Assembly: GCA_016213205.1 (NCBI GenBank)
Contig: JACRAZ010000072.1
Span: 62,001 to 126,000 of the forward strand
Direction of reading: 5' to 3'
Source: Burkholderiales bacterium
GTDB taxonomy: Bacteria > Pseudomonadota > Gammaproteobacteria > Burkholderiales > Burkholderiaceae_C
Length of the DNA stretch: 64,000 nt
The notes beneath the pieces were generated by a model. That model saw only the letters and a program-made list of their open reading frames with translations, did no database searches and was not told the DNA's origin. This document shows positions 33,810 through 42,023 of the stretch, piece after piece. How positions within the stretch are numbered: the first letter of the stretch is position 1; the number at the start of each line of letters is the position of its first letter. The translations under genes and the position numbers were made by a program.

Positions 33810-36800
33810 GTGAGCGCGGCGCCGGACGTGATCCACCCTGCCGGGTTGCAGGAGGCCCTGGCCCTGCTGCGCACGCAGCCCCGCGCCCGCGTGGTGGGCG
33901 GCGGCATCGAGTGGGTGTCGCTGCTGCGCAGCGGCGTGCCGCCGCCGGGGCCGCTGGTCTCGGTGCGGCCGCTGGGGCTGGACGGCATCGTGCTGCAGCA
34001 GGGCCGGCTCCGCCTGGGGGCCGGCACCCGCATGGCGGAGGCCGCGCGTTCGCCGCTGGTGCAGCAGCAGGCACCGGCGGTGGCGCAGGCGCTGGCGGCC
34101 AGTGCCTCGCCGCAGGTGCGCAACATGGCCACGCTGGCCGGCAACCTGCTGCAGGCCACGCGTTGCGCGTACTTTCGTGGCGAGGAGCCGGCCTGCCACC
34201 GCCGGCAGCCCGGCTCGGGCTGCGCGGTGCGCAGCGGCGAGCAGCGGCAGGCCGCGGTCTTTGGCACCGGGGGCCCGTGTTGTGCCACCCATGCGTCCGA
34301 CCTGGCCGTCGCGCTGCTGGCACTGGATGCGCAGTTGCTGCTGCAATCGGCCGCCGGCGAGCGCCGCCTGGCCTTGGCCGACCTCTACCAAGAGCCCGGC
34401 ACGCAGGACGCGACGGTGCCGCTGACCGAGCACACGCTGGCGCCCGGCGAGCTGATCACCGCGATCGAGCTGCCCTGCACCCGCGCGGCCGGCGGCTCGC
34501 TGTACACCAAGGTGCGCGACCGCGCCTCGTTCCAGTTCGCGGTGGTGTCGCTGGCCGTGGCTCTGGAGGTCCAGGACGGCCGCATCACGCAGGCCCGCCT
34601 GGCCGCGGGCGGCGTGGGCACCGTGCCCTGGCGCCTGCAGGCCAGCGAGGCGGCCCTGGTCGGCCAGCCCTTCGGGGCGGCGGCCTGGGAGGCGGCCGCG
34701 TCGGCGGCCACGCAGGGCGCCGCGCCGTTGCCCGGCAATGCCTTCAAGCTGGACCTGCTGCGGCGCTGTGTGGTCCACACGCTGCAGCGCGCCGCCACCC
34801 ACGCAGGATGCACACGCATGAACTCGACCCGCTGGGAAGCCGATGCCAAGGTGCGCGGCACGGCGCTGTACACCGCCGACGAACCCGTGCCCGGCACGCT
34901 GCACGCGGCCGTGGTGCCCGCGCCGGTGGCGCGTGGCCGCCTGCTGGGCCTGGACACGCAGGCTGCCTGGGCGTTGCCGGGGGTGGTGGCGATCTACGGC
35001 GTGGGCGATCTGCCCGCGCTGCGCCCGAACGGCTTTGCGAACTGGCTGGAAGACGATCAGCTGCACTGGCACGGCCAGCCGGTGGCGCTGGTGGTGGCCG
35101 AGGACGAAGCCACCGCCCGCGCGGCCGCCGCACGGGTGGGGGTGCGGGCGCAGGCCGAGCCGCCGGTGACGAGCCTGGCGCAGGCCAGCGCGTTGCCCTT
35201 CGCGCCGGCGCAGGCCGCGCGCGTGCCCACCGACACCCAACGCGGCGAGCCGGACGCCGCCATCGCCGCGGCCGAGATCCAGCTCGATCTGCGCTACGAG
35301 ATCGCCGCGCAGCACCACCAGCCGCTGGAGCCGCACGCCTGCCTGGCCCACTGGCAGGGCGAGCAGCTCACGCTGTACTGCAGCACGCAGGCGGTGTTCG
35401 GCACCCGGCGCGTGGTGGCGCACAGCCTGGCGCTGCGGCGCGAGCAGGTGCGCGTGGTGGCGCGCCACCTGGGCGGCGGCTTCGGCAGCAAGGGCCCGCT
35501 GTGGTGGGCGCTGAGCCTGCGGGTGGCGCAGGCGGCGCAGCGCCTGGGCCGGCCGGTGCTGCTGGAACTGACGCGCGCGCAGATGTTCACGCTGGTGGGC
35601 CGCCGTTCACCCACCCGCCAGCGGCTGCTGCTGGGCGCCAGCGCCGAGGGCCGCGTGCAGGGCCTGGTGCACGACACGCTGGCCGAGACCTCGCCCTTTG
35701 CCGAATACGCCGATCCGGTGGGCGCTGCCACGCGCTGGCTCTACCCCTGCGAGCACGTGCGCACCACGCACCGGCTGCAGCGGGTGAACGGCCCGCAGGC
35801 GATCCCGATGCGCGCGCCGGGCGAGACGCCGGGCCTGTTTGCGCTGGAGACGGCGCTGGACGAACTGGCCTGGCGCTGCCGCATCGACCCGCTCGCGCTG
35901 CGCCACCGCAACCTGGCCGGCCACGACCACCACACCGGCCTGCCCTGGAGCAGCAACAGCCTGCCCGCGTGCTGGCAGCAGGCGGCCGATTCCTTCGGCT
36001 GGCATCGCCGGCCGCTGGACCCGGGCCGCCTGCAGGACGGCGACTGGCTGGTGGGCTGGGGCATGGCCAATGCCGCCTACCCGGTGCAGCGCCTGGCCTG
36101 CGAGGCCGAGGTGCTGCTGCACGCCGATGGCCGCGTGGGTGTGCGCTGCGGCGTGCAGGACATGGGCAGCGGCAGCTTCACCGCGCTGGCCGACACGGTG
36201 GCGGCGGTGCTGGGCGTGCCGGCCTCGGCGGTGGCGGTCGAGCTCGGCGACAGCCTGCTGCCCGAAGGCCCGTACTCGGGCGGCACCGTGGTGACGGCCA
36301 GCTTCGTGCCCGCGGTGCAAGCCGCCGCGCAGGCGCTGCAGGCCCGGCGGGCTGCCGGCGAGCGCCCCGCCGCCGGCGCGCCCCTGTGCGAACGCGCGCG
36401 CACCGCGCCACCGGAGCAGGCCAGCCACAGCGCCTGTGCCTTCGGCGCCGTGTTCGTCGAGGCGCGGGTGCACCGGGCCACCCGCGAGCTGCGCCTGGCC
36501 CGCGTGCACGCCGCCTACGCGGCCGGCCGCATCGTGAGCCCGGTGATGGCGCGCAGCCAGTACATCGGCGGGCTGGTCGGCGGCATCGGGCAGACGCTGC
36601 GCGAGGCCACGTTCACCGATCCGGTGAGCGGCCGCATCGTCAACGGCAACCTGGGCGACTACCTGATCCCGGTGCATGCCGACATGCCGGAGTTCCAGGT
36701 GCACCTGGTGCCCGAGCATGACCCGCACCTGCCCGGGGGCGTCAAGGGCCTGGGCATGCTGGGCACCTGCGGCACCGGCGCGGCCATTGCCAATGCGGTG

Positions 36801-36872
36801 TGGCACGCCACCGGACAGCGCGTGCGCGAACTGCCGATCCGGCTGGAGCATCTGCTCCCGTCAGGCGGCTGA
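33810..36872 (+). CDS. Fused FAD/4Fe-4S and molybdopterin subunits of a PaoBC-like aldehyde oxidoreductase
   Basis: A 1020-residue polypeptide starting at GTG behind GGAGGG. Residues 1-330 are the FAD domain of the CO dehydrogenase M type, with the extra cysteine loop seen in PaoB (C119, C129, C138 and C157/C158) that carries a 4Fe-4S cluster. From residue 337 (MNSTRWEADAKVRG) it is the molybdenum subunit, with GGGFGSKG and CGVQDMGSGSFTALAD. No stop separates the parts, though a GGA lies ahead of the internal ATG at 34818. In place of the catalytic Glu normally found in the GxGE motif near the C-terminus it has Met (GLGMLGTCG, M983). Hence it may be impaired or changed in activity. Confidence 0.88.
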   Translation: MSAAPDVIHPAGLQEALALLRTQPRARVVGGGIEWVSLLRSGVPPPGPLVSVRPLGLDGIVLQQGRLRLGAGTRMAEAARSPLVQQQAPAVAQALAASASPQVRNMATLAGNLLQATRCAYFRGEEPACHRRQPGSGCAVRSGEQRQAAVFGTGGPCCATHASDLAVALLALDAQLLLQSAAGERRLALADLYQEPGTQDATVPLTEHTLAPGELITAIELPCTRAAGGSLYTKVRDRASFQFAVVSLAVALEVQDGRITQARLAAGGVGTVPWRLQASEAALVGQPFGAAAWEAAASAATQGAAPLPGNAFKLDLLRRCVVHTLQRAATHAGCTRMNSTRWEADAKVRGTALYTADEPVPGTLHAAVVPAPVARGRLLGLDTQAAWALPGVVAIYGVGDLPALRPNGFANWLEDDQLHWHGQPVALVVAEDEATARAAAARVGVRAQAEPPVTSLAQASALPFAPAQAARVPTDTQRGEPDAAIAAAEIQLDLRYEIAAQHHQPLEPHACLAHWQGEQLTLYCSTQAVFGTRRVVAHSLALRREQVRVVARHLGGGFGSKGPLWWALSLRVAQAAQRLGRPVLLELTRAQMFTLVGRRSPTRQRLLLGASAEGRVQGLVHDTLAETSPFAEYADPVGAATRWLYPCEHVRTTHRLQRVNGPQAIPMRAPGETPGLFALETALDELAWRCRIDPLALRHRNLAGHDHHTGLPWSSNSLPACWQQAADSFGWHRRPLDPGRLQDGDWLVGWGMANAAYPVQRLACEAEVLLHADGRVGVRCGVQDMGSGSFTALADTVAAVLGVPASAVAVELGDSLLPEGPYSGGTVVTASFVPAVQAAAQALQARRAAGERPAAGAPLCERARTAPPEQASHSACAFGAVFVEARVHRATRELRLARVHAAYAAGRIVSPVMARSQYIGGLVGGIGQTLREATFTDPVSGRIVNGNLGDYLIPVHADMPEFQVHLVPEHDPHLPGGVKGLGMLGTCGTGAAIANAVWHATGQRVRELPIRLEHLLPSGG

Positions 36873-36883
36873 CGCGTCGCCGG

Positions 36884-37345
36884 CTAACGCTTGGTCGAAC
36901 GGGGCTGGGGCGTGCTCTCGTTCGGCCAGCGGGGCCGCTTGCCGGTGTGCAGCCACTCGCCGTAGAAATCGATCTTGTCGTCCAGCAGCGTGAGCGCGCT
37001 GTTCCACTCGGCGATGCGGGCCAGCACCTCGTCGCGGTGCGATTGCAGCAAGGCCTGCCGCTCGCCCAGCGAGGCCTTGCCCTGGCGCACCAGCGTGGCG
37101 TAGCGCCGCATCTTGGCGATCGTCATGCCGGTGGCGCGCAGGCGCACCATCAGGTCCAGCCACTCGATGTGCTGCGGGCTGTAGCGCCGCCGCCCGCCGC
37201 TGTCGCGCTGCACCCCGGGCATCAGGCCCTGGGCCTCGTACCAGCGGATGGTGTGCACCGAGCGCCCCGAGCTCCTGGCCAGGGCGCCGATGGGCAGGCT
37301 GGCGGCGGGTGGCGGCGTGCGGGGCGTGGGGGCGGGGCTGGGCAT
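36884..37345 (-). CDS. MerR family regulator, AdhR/NmlR-like without cysteines
   Basis: A 153-residue regulator: winged helix (IGALARSSGRSVHTIRWYE, about 18-36), then a long coiled coil with LRATGMTIAKMRRYATLV and LLDDKIDFYGEWL, as in the AdhR/NmlR branch. No cysteine is present, so sensing by thiol chemistry as in NmlR is excluded. It converges with the aldehyde oxidoreductase operon (11 nt gap) whose promoter has a matching 19-bp spacer and operator. Aldehyde-linked control is therefore inferred. Confidence 0.9.
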   Translation of the reverse strand: MPSPAPTPRTPPPAASLPIGALARSSGRSVHTIRWYEAQGLMPGVQRDSGGRRRYSPQHIEWLDLMVRLRATGMTIAKMRRYATLVRQGKASLGERQALLQSHRDEVLARIAEWNSALTLLDDKIDFYGEWLHTGKRPRWPNESTPQPRSTKR

Positions 37346-37418
37346 GCCCGGATTGGATCACCACCGCCGCCCGCCCGCCAGCGTGGCGCTGGCCGGACCG
37401 GGCAGCCGGGGGCGACAC

Positions 37419-38135
37419 TCAGTCGTCACTGCTGCCGAAGCCGAACAGGCTCAGCAGGCTGGTGAACAGGTTGAAGATCGAGACATACAGCCCCACGGTG
37501 GCCAGCACGTAGTTGGTTTCACCGCCGTTGACGATGCGGCTGGTCTCGAACAGGATCAGGCCGGCCGACAGCAAGGCCACCATCGCGGCCACCGCCAGGC
37601 CGAGCGCGGGCATCTGCAGGAACACCGCCGCCAGGCCCGCGAGCAGCGCGATCACCATGCCGGCGAACAGGAAGCCGCCCATGAAGCTGAAATCGCGCCG
37701 CGTCGTCAGTACCCAGGCCGACAGGGCCAGGAAGGTGGCGCCCGTGGCCGCCAGCGCGAGGGTGACCACCTGCGCACCGCCGGGCAGGGCCAGCGACTTG
37801 GCCAGCACCGGCCCGAGCGAATAGCCCATGAAGCCGGTGAGCGCAAACACCGCCGGCAGCGCCCAGCCGCTGTTCTTGAACTTGTACACGGCAAACAGCA
37901 GGCCGAAGTAGCCGCCCAGCGTCAGCAGCAGCCCGGGCGCGGGCCATTGCAGGGCCACGCTGGCGGCGGCCACCAGCGCACTGAACAGCAGCGTCAGTGA
38001 CAGCAGGGCATAGGTGTTGCGCAGCACCCGGCGCGTGCCGAGGGCGGCGGGGGCATCGGCCGGGCCGATGACGGCGGGCACCTGGGATGCAGCGCCCGGG
38101 CGGGCCGGGGTGGGAAGGGGGGTCATCGGGTTCAT
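37419..38135 (-). CDS. Bax inhibitor-1/YccA family membrane protein
   Basis: A 238-residue protein with seven predicted membrane helices and the family's acidic C-terminal segment (SIFNLFTSLLSLFGF then GSSDD). The helix with TGFMGYSLGPVLA and the motif ILFETSRIVNGGETNY are characteristic. ATG 38135 has AGGAG at good spacing. Relatives act as pH-sensitive calcium leak channels or modulate FtsH proteolysis; the role here is unknown. Confidence 0.92.
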   Translation of the reverse strand: MNPMTPLPTPARPGAASQVPAVIGPADAPAALGTRRVLRNTYALLSLTLLFSALVAAASVALQWPAPGLLLTLGGYFGLLFAVYKFKNSGWALPAVFALTGFMGYSLGPVLAKSLALPGGAQVVTLALAATGATFLALSAWVLTTRRDFSFMGGFLFAGMVIALLAGLAAVFLQMPALGLAVAAMVALLSAGLILFETSRIVNGGETNYVLATVGLYVSIFNLFTSLLSLFGFGSSDD

Positions 38136-38286
38136 GGTGGGCGGCTCCTGGGTCAAGCGGTTGTGGACGGGTGGAATGTGGGCCTGGCAGGCGAAACGAA
38201 AAAGCAGCCATAGATGGACCAAGGGTTCGGATAAACCTGAACGACCGCCGCCGGCTCGCATCCAGCGGCTGCACGGGCGGGGCGCA

Positions 38287-38303
38287 GTTCGGTTATTCCG
38301 AAG
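38287..38303 (+). promoter_or_regulatory. Palindrome TTCGG-N5-CCGAA, candidate NhaR/LysR site 1
   Basis: GTTCGGTTATTCCGAAG, nearly identical to the site at 40094-40110. It fits the T-N11-A rule of LysR proteins. It ends 82 bp before the start of the 66-residue gene at 38386. The NhaR gene nearby is the natural candidate to bind it. Confidence 0.6.
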
Positions 38304-38385
38304 CCCGACTCACGGAAGTTCTGCTTTGTCCTGCGCCCGGTCGAGCCCACATTCCGCAGCGTCACCACTCCTGCGAGGCCCCGTC

Positions 38386-38586
38386 ATGAAACTTCACCGC
38401 GAACCTGGAGACACCGGTTTCGGCCGGTGGCAGCGCCGCGTCATCGACCGCGTGCGCAGCACCCTGCGCTACCTGCAGCAGGTGCTGGCCGTGGACCGGC
38501 CCACCCATGCGCTGGCATTGATTCCGGTGCGCGACGTGCTGCCGCACGCCATGCCCGAGCAGCGCCGCCGCCACTGGCGCGATTGA
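38386..38586 (+). CDS. Small basic hypothetical protein, 66 aa
   Basis: MKLHREPGDT at the start, then an amphipathic basic helix (RWQRRVIDRVRSTLRYLQQV) and a hydrophobic LALIPVRDVLP. No membrane helix is certain. A GAGG site precedes the ATG by seven bases, and a LysR-type palindrome lies about 80 bp upstream. It is followed by the TerB-like gene 62 nt later, probably the same transcript. Not recognised. Confidence 0.5.
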   Translation: MKLHREPGDTGFGRWQRRVIDRVRSTLRYLQQVLAVDRPTHALALIPVRDVLPHAMPEQRRRHWRD

Positions 38587-38648
38587 CGTCACGCCGCCGG
38601 CGTGGCGTGGCCACGCCTGGCTGCCCCCCCATCATCGAAGGAGACCCC

Positions 38649-39083
38649 ATGCGCACCTACCCCCGCAACAGCCCCGAAGCCGCCGCACGCATCGTGGCGC
38701 TGGTCCTCATCGCCGACGGCCATGTCTGCCGCTCGGAGTTCGAGGTGTTCGATCAACTGCAAGGCCCCCGCGAACTGGGCCTGGCACCGGGCGCGCTGCC
38801 GCGCATCGTCCAGTCGCTGTGCGAAGACCTGCTGATGGGCGATCCCGGCAGCGGCTCGATGCTGGGCGGCCTGGACGACGACGCCCTGGCCGCGCTGATG
38901 GCAGAGGTGGACGACCCGGCGCTGCAGGCCAGGGTGCTGCGGCTGGCGATGGCGGCGGCCAGCGCCGATCGCCACCTGGCCGACGGCGAGGCCGTGGTGC
39001 TGGCGGCGGCCCGGCGCCATTGGGGCCTGCCGGACGAGGCCGCGCAGGCCCATCACCCCGCGGCCACGCCGCTGGCGGCCTGA
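38649..39083 (+). CDS. TerB-like helical protein
   Basis: A 144-residue all-helical protein. The repeated pattern ALVLIADGHVCRSEFEVF and AMAAASADRHLADGEAVVL resembles the metal-binding TerB/DjlA-N fold, in which acidic residues of two such helices bind metal. AAGGAGA precedes the ATG. Whether it has any link to tellurite is doubtful; most TerB-fold proteins of this size are uncharacterised. Confidence 0.6.
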   Translation: MRTYPRNSPEAAARIVALVLIADGHVCRSEFEVFDQLQGPRELGLAPGALPRIVQSLCEDLLMGDPGSGSMLGGLDDDALAALMAEVDDPALQARVLRLAMAAASADRHLADGEAVVLAAARRHWGLPDEAAQAHHPAATPLAA

Positions 39084-39093
39084 GCGCTTGCGC

Positions 39094-39975
39094 TCAGGGT
39101 TTCGCCGCGGCGATCACCTGCAGCACCAGCGGGTGATGCTGGCCGCGGCGCGAGCGGATGGCGTGGATCTCTTCCTTCACCGCGTCGCAGTGGCCCAGCA
39201 GACGCAGGCCGCGCATCAGGCCCACGTCGCCCGCGCCCAGGCGGCTGACCGGGAACACGCCCAGCCCGCGCGCGGCAAACACCGCCAGCAGCGCGCTGTC
39301 CTCGAATTCGCCCACGATGCGCGGCCGCAGGCCCTGGGCCTCGAACCAGCGGTCCAGGCTCGGGCGCAGCGGCGAGTGGCCGGTGGGCAGCAGCACCGGC
39401 AAGCGGTTCAGCGAGTGCGGGAACTGCTCCACGTCGGCCTTGTGCACATGCGCGGCGGGCCCGTACCACGCCACCGGTGATTCGATCAGCCGTTCGCTCG
39501 ACAGGCGCAGGTTCGGGTTGCGCGGCGCCGGCTGCCCGGCGAGCACCAGGTCCAGGTGGTGCAGCGCCAGCTCGGCCAGCAACTGCTCGAACTCGCCTTC
39601 ATGGCACACCAGGCGCAACGAGGGGGTGGCCAGCACGGGCTCCAGCAGCGCATGCGCGGCCAGTTTCGAGATGCCGTCCGACAGGCCGACGGCCAGGCGC
39701 GCCACCCGGCCCTGGGCCGCCTCGCGCACGTCGTCGGGGATCTGCTGGCCGAGCTGGAAGATCTCCTCGGCGCGGGCGAAGGCGGCCTGTCCCGCATCGG
39801 TCAGGGCCACGCTGCGGCCGGCGGGCTTCAGGAGCTGGTGGCCGAGAGATTTCTCGAGCTCGCGCACCTGGGCGCTGATGGTCTGCACCGCCATGTCCAG
39901 CCGCTCGGCCGCCCGGGCGAAGCCACCTTCCTTGGTGACGACCCAGAAGTAGTACAGGTGGCGGTAGTTGAGCAT
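39094..39975 (-). CDS. nhaR: NhaR-type LysR transcriptional activator
   Basis: A 293-residue LysR protein starting MLNYRHLYYFWVVTKEGGFARAA, the signature N-terminus of NhaR, with LDMAVQTISAQVRELEKSLG as the recognition region. The E. coli protein activates the Na+/H+ antiporter gene and an adhesin locus; no antiporter is present here. It converges on the TerB-like gene and is divergent from a small-protein/exoD operon, both preceded by the same TTCGG-N5-CCGAA palindrome, which suggests a local regulon. Confidence 0.88.
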   Translation of the reverse strand: MLNYRHLYYFWVVTKEGGFARAAERLDMAVQTISAQVRELEKSLGHQLLKPAGRSVALTDAGQAAFARAEEIFQLGQQIPDDVREAAQGRVARLAVGLSDGISKLAAHALLEPVLATPSLRLVCHEGEFEQLLAELALHHLDLVLAGQPAPRNPNLRLSSERLIESPVAWYGPAAHVHKADVEQFPHSLNRLPVLLPTGHSPLRPSLDRWFEAQGLRPRIVGEFEDSALLAVFAARGLGVFPVSRLGAGDVGLMRGLRLLGHCDAVKEEIHAIRSRRGQHHPLVLQVIAAAKP

Positions 39976-40093
39976 GCCGGCCTCGCTTGCGAACCGCAGG
40001 GCGCCGGGTCTCGCCAGCGTTGGCGGCCTCGCATCGCCTGCGGCCCGATGCTAACGCCCGCAGCCCGCCGGCGCCCGCCGTGGCCACGGCGCA

Positions 40094-40110
40094 CTTCGGT
40101 TTTTCCGAAG
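40094..40110 (+). promoter_or_regulatory. Palindrome TTCGG-N5-CCGAA, candidate NhaR/LysR site 2
   Basis: CTTCGGTTTTTCCGAAG, a perfect palindrome in the divergent region between nhaR (start 39975) and the 51-residue gene (start 40190). It ends 79 bp before that start, nearly the same distance as site 1 from its small gene. Confidence 0.65.
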
Positions 40111-40189
40111 CAAGCCGCAGCCCGGCGCTGGTTCATCCGCAAGCCGCGAGCGCCGAAGATCCGGCACCTCGGTTTCAAACCTGCTGCGC

Positions 40190-40345
40190 ATGGACAGCCT
40201 GCTTCCGTTTTTCGCGGCCGACTTCCCGGACCAGCCGGCCTGGGTGTGGCTCGGCTTCGTCGGCGTCGTCGCCGCGCTGCTGGCCCGGGGGCTGGTGTCG
40301 TTGTGGCAGGCCCGCGGGCCTGCCGCCCTTGCGGCGCCCCGATGA
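40190..40345 (+). CDS. Small single-pass membrane protein, 51 aa
   Basis: MDSLLPFFAADFPDQ leads into one hydrophobic helix (AWVWLGFVGVVAALLARGL) and a short basic tail. Its stop overlaps the ATG of the exoD gene (ATGA), so they are translationally coupled. It has no recognised family. The coupling and the helix make it more than a chance frame. Confidence 0.6.
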   Translation: MDSLLPFFAADFPDQPAWVWLGFVGVVAALLARGLVSLWQARGPAALAAPR

Positions 40346-40947
40346 GCGCGCCCATCGTGCAGCGCCTGCGCCAGGCGGCCGAGGGCCTGCCGGCCGGCAG
40401 GGTGTCGATGCAGGCGCTGGCGCAGGCGCACGGGCCCGAGGCGCACGGCACCCTGCTGCTGCTGATGGCCATGCCCTGCCTGCTGCCGGTGCCGGGGGTG
40501 GGCACGGTGCTGGGCCTGGGCATGGCGGCGCTGGCGGCCGCGATGTGGCGCGGCCACACCGGCGCCTGCCTGCCGCAGCGGGTGGCCGAACTCGAGCTGC
40601 CGCACCACTGGGCGCAGCGGGTGCTGGACTTGCTGGCGGCCACCTACACCGTGGCCGGGCGCCATGCGCGGGCCCGGATGAGCCACCTCGCCTGCGCGGG
40701 CCGGCGTTCATGCACGGCCGGCGCGGTGGGGCTGATGGCCGTCATCGTGGTGCTGCCGATCCCGTTCGGCAACCTGCTGCCCGCGCTGGCGATGATGCTG
40801 ATCGGTCTGGGGCTGGTGTTCCGCGACGGTGTTGCGGTGGTGCTCGGGCTGGCCACCGCAACACTGGCGCTGTGCGTCACGGTGGGCCTGGTGCTCGCGG
40901 CCTGGCTGTGGGGCAGCACCTGGCTGCTGCACGCGCTGGGCCTCTAG
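40342..40947 (+). CDS. ExoD family exopolysaccharide-related membrane protein
   Basis: A 201-residue protein with an N-terminal soluble part and three to four hydrophobic helices. The motifs LLLLMAMPCLLPVPGVGTVLG and VVLPIPFGNLLPALAMMLIGLGL identify the ExoD (exopolysaccharide synthesis) family. Biochemical function is unknown; mutants of the rhizobial member affect exopolysaccharide and alkali tolerance, which would fit a link with NhaR. Confidence 0.87.
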   Translation: MSAPIVQRLRQAAEGLPAGRVSMQALAQAHGPEAHGTLLLLMAMPCLLPVPGVGTVLGLGMAALAAAMWRGHTGACLPQRVAELELPHHWAQRVLDLLAATYTVAGRHARARMSHLACAGRRSCTAGAVGLMAVIVVLPIPFGNLLPALAMMLIGLGLVFRDGVAVVLGLATATLALCVTVGLVLAAWLWGSTWLLHALGL

Positions 40948-40967
40948 CCGCGCAGCGGAGCGCCGCG

Positions 40968-41897
40968 TCACGGCCGACCCACCCCCAGGGGCTGGCCCAG
41001 CGCGGCCGCCACGAAATCGACGAACGCGCGCACGCGCGCAGCCAGCTGGTGCCGCTGCGGGTAGACGGCGTAGATGTCGGCATCGGGCGTGTGGAACTGC
41101 GGCAGCACCTGCACCAGGCGGCCGCTCTTCAGGTAGCGCGCGATGTCCCATTCGGCGCGCATCAGGATGCCGTGGCCGTCCAGCGCCCAGTTGACCGCGA
41201 TCTCGCCGTCGTTGGTGGTGAGGTTGCCGCGGGTCTTCACCGCTTCGGTGGCGAGGCTCTTGCCCCGGCCGCTGGACAGGCGCCACACGCCGTAGGCTTC
41301 TTCGCCCTGGCGGATGCCGATGCAGTGGTGCCGGGTCAGGTCGTGCGGCACCTTGGGCGTGCCATGCCGGGCCAGGTAGGCCGGCGCGGCGCACAGCAGG
41401 CGCCGGTTCGGCGCGATGTGGCGTGCGATCACCCGCGCATCCGGCGGTGCGCCGAAGCGGATGCACACATCGAAGGAATCGTCGGTGAGCGGCGGCGGGT
41501 TCACCGACAGCTGCAGCTGCACCTCCACCTGCGGGTGCTTGCGCACGAAGCGCGAGATCAACGGCGCCACGTGGCTGCGGCCGAAACCCAGCGTGGCGTT
41601 CACGCGCAGCAGGCCCTGGGGCGTGGCCTTGGAGACACCCAGCAGCTGCTCCAGGTCGTCGATCTCGCCGAGGATGCGGCGCGCGTGCTGCAGGTACAGC
41701 TCGCCCTCGGGCGTGAGGCTCATGCGCCGCGTGGTGCGGTTCACGAGGCTCAGGCCCACGCGCGACTCCATCAGCGCCAGGTGCTTGCTGACGGCGGGGG
41801 TGGTGATGCCCAGCTCGCGTGCGGCGGCGCTCAGGCTGCCGGCGCTGGCCAGCGTGGAGAAGAAGCCCAGGTCGGCCGGCTGGATGCCATGGGTCAT
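40968..41897 (-). CDS. LysR family regulator, probably of tartrate dehydrogenase
   Basis: A 309-residue regulator: winged helix with DLGFFSTLASAGSLSAAAREL and an effector domain. ATG 41897 lies behind GGAG; a TTG 12 nt earlier is an alternative. It is divergent from the tartrate dehydrogenase gene across 126 bp that contain a T-N11-A palindrome, the classical LysR arrangement, so it probably senses tartrate or malate-like acids. Confidence 0.9.
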   Translation of the reverse strand: MTHGIQPADLGFFSTLASAGSLSAAARELGITTPAVSKHLALMESRVGLSLVNRTTRRMSLTPEGELYLQHARRILGEIDDLEQLLGVSKATPQGLLRVNATLGFGRSHVAPLISRFVRKHPQVEVQLQLSVNPPPLTDDSFDVCIRFGAPPDARVIARHIAPNRRLLCAAPAYLARHGTPKVPHDLTRHHCIGIRQGEEAYGVWRLSSGRGKSLATEAVKTRGNLTTNDGEIAVNWALDGHGILMRAEWDIARYLKSGRLVQVLPQFHTPDADIYAVYPQRHQLAARVRAFVDFVAAALGQPLGVGRP

Positions 41898-41918
41898 GGT
41901 GTGCTCCAAGGGTGCTGG

Positions 41919-41941
41919 ATTGTTAGTTTCAGGTAAACAAT
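41919..41941 (+). promoter_or_regulatory. LysR-type operator between regulator and tartrate dehydrogenase
   Basis: ATTGTT and AACAAT form an inverted repeat separated by 11 bases, in an AT-rich island of an otherwise GC-rich region. It lies 22 bp upstream of the regulator start and 83 bp upstream of the dehydrogenase start. Confidence 0.65.
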
Positions 41942-42023
41942 GGATTCACTCCAGCGGCGCGTGCCCGGGGTGCCCCGTGCCTACAGTGGCGGCATTGCCC
42001 ACCCACCGCCACGGAGCCACGCC

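Noticed and set aside
33748-33813. 21-codon frame starting in the stop of the 2Fe-2S subunit gene
   Set aside because: It coincides with a REP-like repeat and has no family; the GTG at 33810 behind GGAGGG is the real next start.
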